Assembly (NCBI GenBank): GCA_040391605.1
Contig: JBEBXK010000016.1
Coordinates: 1 to 64,000 of the forward strand
Length of the DNA: 64,000 nt
DNA from: Vulgatibacter incomptus_A
GTDB lineage: Bacteria > Myxococcota > Myxococcia > Myxococcales > Vulgatibacteraceae
Reading direction: 5' to 3'
The position numbers were made by a program, and so were the translations under genes. Numbering within the stretch: position 1 is the first letter of the stretch; every line of letters starts with the position of its first letter. This document shows positions 59,831 through 64,000 of the stretch, piece by piece. Below the pieces are notes generated by a model, which saw only the letters and a program-made list of their open reading frames with translations, searched no databases and was not told where the DNA came from.

Positions 59831-62800
59831 AGAACAGCTCCTTGCCCTCGATCTCCTCTCGACGAAGTCGCCTGAGGAGCTGAGGGAGACCAGGCCCGAT
59901 CTCTTCGCAGCACTCGAGCCGAAGCTGGTGATGGCTCGGAAGGAGACGCTCACCGCCTCCTTTGCCGATGCCACCAAGGATCTGCGACTACATGTTGACA
60001 ACGTCGAGCCGTCGGTCCCCAAAGGAGTTCTACTGCGGGAAGTCCTCCTCGACTCCCTGCAGGAACAGGAGATTGAAGGGGAGGTCGCTGCGGAAGCGGT
60101 AGAACACCTGCTGGATCTTGAGCTCTCCGGGAGATTTACCGACCCCGCTCAGCTTGATGTCCCGATCAAGGACCACCCCCTCTTTGCCGCCGAATTGCAG
60201 CGTGCCGGCGTCTACAAGCTGGCAGGCGCGGTCCGCCTACCTGACGAGCGATCCAACCTCCTCGTAGAGGTCGTGCCGAGCGTTCAGCAGATCAATGACA
60301 CGACCCTTGGGGAGCTGATCGAGAAGGCGATTCTGTCGACGAGCGAAGCAAAGCGGATGGGCCTGGGAGCCACCGTCTCCGTGGTCGCCGATCAAAAACT
60401 CGAGGTGGTCGACGTCCTGCAAACGATGAAGTTTCCACGGCTCGGTGAGCGCACCTTGGAGAATTTGCGTGACGTCGTGCAGCTCGAGGTGGACGATTGG
60501 CTCCGCGTCCTGGAGGAGGCCAAGCCCTCCCTGCCCGAGGGGGTCGAGCTAGCCGACTACGCTGAACTCCTGCATCGGCGCTCCATTGCGCTCCTCCCCA
60601 CCGACGCGCTGCTGTTACGGACTCTGCCGACGCGAAACCAGGGAATCGCGGAGGCGCTGACCCGCATTGCCCCGCTCTTCGGAAAGAATCCAGAACCCTT
60701 TGGCCGGCCCTTCGATAGCCTCAACCTCGATGAGATTCCCGAGGAGAGCGTCGACGCCTTCCGGCAAGACCACGAGCTCTTGCAGGGGATCGCCTATCTG
60801 AATCCGGGGCTCGCGATCACGGAGATCCTCAACTCCGAGGAGAACGCCGAAGAGAAGCAGACCAGGATCAGGAAGCGAATCAATGGTCTCGCAACGGTCT
60901 ACGAGAATAACCCTACCTCCGAGCTTCTCACCATCGACTACACGCCCGAGTATGGAAACTCAGATTCGCTCGACTTCGGTGATCTCGATGAGACCGAGAC
61001 GAAGCAGGTCGTCGCGGGCCTCAAGGCCATTCAGCGTACCTTCGCCATCGCCAAGGATTCAAAGGTTGCGATCAAGATCATGAAGGGAGGGTATTCCTCC
61101 GCGACGGCGGTCGCGGAGGCCGGTTTCGAGGAGTTCCAGGCATCTACGGGTCTAGGAGAGGAGGAAGCGTATGCCCTCTTCAAAGAGGCCGAAGGCCTGA
61201 GCGCCACTGCCGCCGTTGCCAGCGGCGTTGCCATCGACATTATTCTCGGTGGCTACGTTCATCCGAATCTTGGGAACCTTCCACGCTCGACGCGCGAGTA
61301 TCTCGAAGGCTTCAAAGGCTATGCGTCGATGTTCGGCAACCAGGACTTCTGCGCCTGTGACCATTGCCAATCAGTCCTCGGTCCGGTCGCGTACTTCGTC
61401 GACCTCATGAGGTTCGTCGATCAAAACATCACGCGGACGGTCTTTTCGCGAAGCAGAACGGACCACGACCTCAGTTTGAAGAAGCGCCGCCCCGACCTTT
61501 GGACTGTGCCGCTCACCTGCTCGAGCGCGACGGAGCTGGTCCCCTACCTGAAGATCATCATTCGGGCGCTGGAGGATTTCATTGCGACAGCATGGAATCC
61601 AGGCGTCGATCTCCGGGATCGGCCGCTGGTGGAGAAGTACGTTTACGAAATGTCGCTCTTCCAGTCGGCCCAGTCATTTCGTCAGCCTTTCCATCTTCCC
61701 CACGAGAAGCTCGTTCACTATTTGCGCTACTTTGGGCAGAAACTTGGCGATATCGCCAAGAGTCTGGGCTTGGCCGCCGAAGAGGCCGCACGGTTTGCGC
61801 TAGAGATCCCCTTCAGGGATTTCTCGCTCATCACACATCCAAACACCGACATCGTCTTCCTGAGGCTGATTTACGGGATTCCGTTCGTTGTCTCGAATGG
61901 CAAGATCGAGCCGGTCGATGTCCAAGATCTTGTGAAGTTCACGGGTGTGCCCAGAGACGAACTGGAATCTCTCTGCAGCAGCAGCTTCGTGTCGGATTAT
62001 GGGCGAGAGCGGATCTGGATCCTCAAGGGCAAGCGTTCGCCCTCCAGTGTGCAGTACGATATGGAGCTGATGTACGGGCTCACGCTCGGCTCCTTGGATC
62101 GGCTCCACCGCTTCACCCGCTTCCGCAGGATCCGAGGCTGGAGCGTCTCCGAGCTCGACCTCATTCTCGCGCACCTCAAAAAGGAAGGCCTGGGGACGGG
62201 GCTCAGCGTGACCTCGGTAACGAATCTGCTCGAGGTGGAGGCATTGCGAGCGCGCTTCACACTCTCTGTCGAAGTGGCCTGCGCAATTTGGAGTAGCATC
62301 CCTGAGACGCCGTTGGAGGGCGCAAGCCAATCCCTCTTCGACAGGTTGTTCAACCCGTCTTCGATCGTCTCGAGGGACGGTGCCCTGCCCAAGCCAGGGG
62401 TGAAGTTCATCCACCCATCGTTCCGAGACGATGGCCTCTCGGCTCCCTCCGATCTCACGCTGCACCGCCTCCTGGCAGCACTCCAGCTCAGCGACGAAGA
62501 CTTTGCGCGCCTCCTGCGAATCCTGAGTGTGAAGCTGGGGATGGACCTCTCCTCGAATAATGAAGAAGATCGAGGCTTCTTCCTCTCGATCGCGAATCTA
62601 TCCCTGCTCTTCCGACACGCGAGGTTGGCGCGACTGCTCTCGCTGTCGATGTCAGAACTCCAGAAGCTTCTGATCCTGGCCCTCCCATCCGGCCCCTGGA
62701 TCGTCGGGGTGGCCGAGCTGCGGCGGGTGCTCGACTTTCACGAATGGCGGAGGCGGAGCCCGTTTACCCAAGACGAGCTCCTCTTCTTGATCGACTCGCC

Positions 62801-64000
62801 ACACGCGCCGACGAAGGCCAGCGATGTGGCGGAGGCGGCGGCCGAGGCGATCGTCCTCGAAGTGCGGAACTCCCGCGCCCTCCTGTTCTCGCCTACGGCG
62901 CTGGCGTTCGTGCCTGGGCTGACAGAGGACGACTCTCGCGCGATCCTCGATGATCCGGCGAACGCCGGATACTTCGAAATAATCGAGGAGGGGGCTGCCT
63001 ATCGCCTCACCACGACATTCGGGGAGAGCTCGCCGATCTCCATTCCGAGTGGCGGAGCATCCGAGGCGCAGGTCCGGTCGGCGCTCCTCGCCTACCACAC
63101 GAGCAGGATCCTTCCGAAGCAGATCGGCGCACGGTTCTCGACGACCCTCGACAAGTTGCCGGCGTTCCTATCGCTCGGCGGCGCCGATCTCTTCAATGCA
63201 AACCTGATTGAAGGGCTCCAAGGAGGGGCCCGAGGCGAGTTGGAGAGCCTCCTCGCCACGTTCGCCCGGCTCGCCACGCTCTTTCGCGAGGAAATCTACG
63301 ATGAGCACGCCCTTCGTTTCATCGCCGAGCACCGTGCGATGTTTGGAGTTCAGAACTTCAAGGTGCTCGATGTCGATGGCGTGGCTCGTCTCTTGGTCTA
63401 CTCCGAGCTGAAGGTAGAGGACCCTCGCGATCTCGAGATGGCCCTCCACGCAGTCGTCGGCACGGCCTTGGGCCGAGTGGCCCAACAGGCCATCGCGCGG
63501 GTCCTCCGTGTCGACGAATCGCTGATCGCCTCGCTGCTGCCGCACGTCGTGCTCCCACCCATCGCGGCGGACGCGATCCGTGCGCTGCAAGCTCCGGTCC
63601 GTCTGGCTAGCGGCCTCGGAGTCGACGGCGAGATCTTGAAGCTCTGCGTCTCGTCGAGCTACGCGGAGATTGGTCGGGCGGCAGAGGGAGTTTATCGCGC
63701 CATCCGGGCCAGAGCTTCCGAGGAGGATGAGTTCCAGAAGGAGGTAGGTCCCTACGACGACGCCATCCTCTCGCGGACCCGGGATGGCCTGGTCGACTAC
63801 CTGCTTCGAGCGGACGGCCTCGAGTTTGAGTCGGAGAGCGATCTCTACGCGCACTTTCTCCTTGACACCATGCTCGAAGGCTGCGCGCGCACGTCCTGGA
63901 TCGTGGCGGCGAGCTCGAGCCTACAGCTCTATATCCATCGAATCCTGATGAACTTCGAGCGGGACCGGCGGGCACCCACCGATCCCGAGCATGTCCGGGT
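59820..64000 (+). CDS. TcA-family insecticidal toxin subunit (VRP1-type), 3'-truncated by window edge
   Basis: The frame is open from ATG 59820 (or the adjacent ATG 59823; GAGAGG lies just upstream) to the right edge, giving 1393 residues of a protein that in this family is about 2300-2600 long. The VRP1 signature CDHCQSVLGPVAYFVDL is at about residue 513, after the usual KAIQRTFAIAKDS and GGYSSATAVAEAG repeats. Near the end, RDGLVDYLLRADGLEFESES and YAHFLLDTMLEGCARTSWIV then LQLYIHRILMNFERD match the neuraminidase-like/ABC-toxin N region. By family knowledge TcA forms the pentameric pore and translocation shaft that injects a TcB-TcC cargo. No signal peptide is seen, as usual. The base composition looks less GC-rich than neighbouring genes, consistent with transfer. 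TcB/TcC partners would lie beyond the window. Confidence 0.9.
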   Translation, partial: MMTREQLLALDLLSTKSPEELRETRPDLFAALEPKLVMARKETLTASFADATKDLRLHVDNVEPSVPKGVLLREVLLDSLQEQEIEGEVAAEAVEHLLDLELSGRFTDPAQLDVPIKDHPLFAAELQRAGVYKLAGAVRLPDERSNLLVEVVPSVQQINDTTLGELIEKAILSTSEAKRMGLGATVSVVADQKLEVVDVLQTMKFPRLGERTLENLRDVVQLEVDDWLRVLEEAKPSLPEGVELADYAELLHRRSIALLPTDALLLRTLPTRNQGIAEALTRIAPLFGKNPEPFGRPFDSLNLDEIPEESVDAFRQDHELLQGIAYLNPGLAITEILNSEENAEEKQTRIRKRINGLATVYENNPTSELLTIDYTPEYGNSDSLDFGDLDETETKQVVAGLKAIQRTFAIAKDSKVAIKIMKGGYSSATAVAEAGFEEFQASTGLGEEEAYALFKEAEGLSATAAVASGVAIDIILGGYVHPNLGNLPRSTREYLEGFKGYASMFGNQDFCACDHCQSVLGPVAYFVDLMRFVDQNITRTVFSRSRTDHDLSLKKRRPDLWTVPLTCSSATELVPYLKIIIRALEDFIATAWNPGVDLRDRPLVEKYVYEMSLFQSAQSFRQPFHLPHEKLVHYLRYFGQKLGDIAKSLGLAAEEAARFALEIPFRDFSLITHPNTDIVFLRLIYGIPFVVSNGKIEPVDVQDLVKFTGVPRDELESLCSSSFVSDYGRERIWILKGKRSPSSVQYDMELMYGLTLGSLDRLHRFTRFRRIRGWSVSELDLILAHLKKEGLGTGLSVTSVTNLLEVEALRARFTLSVEVACAIWSSIPETPLEGASQSLFDRLFNPSSIVSRDGALPKPGVKFIHPSFRDDGLSAPSDLTLHRLLAALQLSDEDFARLLRILSVKLGMDLSSNNEEDRGFFLSIANLSLLFRHARLARLLSLSMSELQKLLILALPSGPWIVGVAELRRVLDFHEWRRRSPFTQDELLFLIDSPHAPTKASDVAEAAAEAIVLEVRNSRALLFSPTALAFVPGLTEDDSRAILDDPANAGYFEIIEEGAAYRLTTTFGESSPISIPSGGASEAQVRSALLAYHTSRILPKQIGARFSTTLDKLPAFLSLGGADLFNANLIEGLQGGARGELESLLATFARLATLFREEIYDEHALRFIAEHRAMFGVQNFKVLDVDGVARLLVYSELKVEDPRDLEMALHAVVGTALGRVAQQAIARVLRVDESLIASLLPHVVLPPIAADAIRALQAPVRLASGLGVDGEILKLCVSSSYAEIGRAAEGVYRAIRARASEEDEFQKEVGPYDDAILSRTRDGLVDYLLRADGLEFESESDLYAHFLLDTMLEGCARTSWIVAASSSLQLYIHRILMNFERDRRAPTDPEHVR

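Overview
The window is GC-rich bacterial DNA with a dense myxobacterium-like gene content. It carries many lipoproteins with Ig-like or MopE-like repeats, a TonB/ExbBD system whose receptor carries an extra N-terminal TonB-type domain, and a CueR-controlled copper pump. I infer a member of the Myxococcota (Deltaproteobacteria). No rRNA or intact tRNA gene is present to confirm this, and no CRISPR array was seen.

Left end (1-6822): the right end of a prophage. It holds a tail fibre with tandem His-x-His repeats, an M15 peptidoglycan peptidase, two paralogous one-TM proteins, a Cys-motif protein and an atypical tyrosine integrase. The integrase is followed by a 45-nt 3' piece of a tRNA-Arg(CCU) gene and that gene's terminator, which I read as attR. 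From 6823 to 7726 there is gene debris: GGTGGATGG repeats, an excisionase-like HTH fragment and a histidine kinase fragment.

7739-16239: a metabolic island. Eight minus-strand genes (M20 amidohydrolase, DODA-type extradiol dioxygenase, aldo/keto reductase, zinc alcohol dehydrogenase, small membrane protein, flavin amine oxidase, ChrR-like cupin, small monooxygenase-fold protein) face a divergent LysR regulator. An IS3-type transposase remnant and a broken gene follow.

17108-26670: an unrecognised lipoprotein and a large unrecognised membrane protein come first. Next is a candidate glycolipid locus (PF03706 flippase-like protein, calcineurin-type phosphoesterase, GT21 ceramide-glucosyltransferase-like enzyme, GT28-like glycosyltransferase). 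Then comes a bioH-bioC pair that would make pimeloyl-ACP for biotin.

26801-31387: a CueR-type promoter drives copA-cueR. It is followed by an Ig-repeat lipoprotein pseudogene and a small envelope lipoprotein.

31412-50655: a surface-lipoprotein region. Two minus-strand lipoproteins diverge from a plus-strand operon encoding a MopE-like Cys-rich protein, a 1467-residue coiled-coil lipoprotein whose C-terminus resembles the end of Tc-toxin TcA proteins, and an OmpA-type protein. A 1287-residue Ig-repeat lipoprotein follows. This operon is the best candidate for an undescribed system.

50841-59419: an iron-type uptake locus around a 19-bp Fur-like palindrome. To the left are two small membrane proteins, a PepSY-TM protein and an MxcI-like lipoprotein. 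To the right are a TonB-dependent receptor, exbB, exbD and tonB. A ~105-bp tandem duplication sits at the receptor/exbB junction.

59663-64000: a small ORF overlaps the start of a TcA-family (VRP1) insecticidal-toxin-like gene that runs off the right edge.
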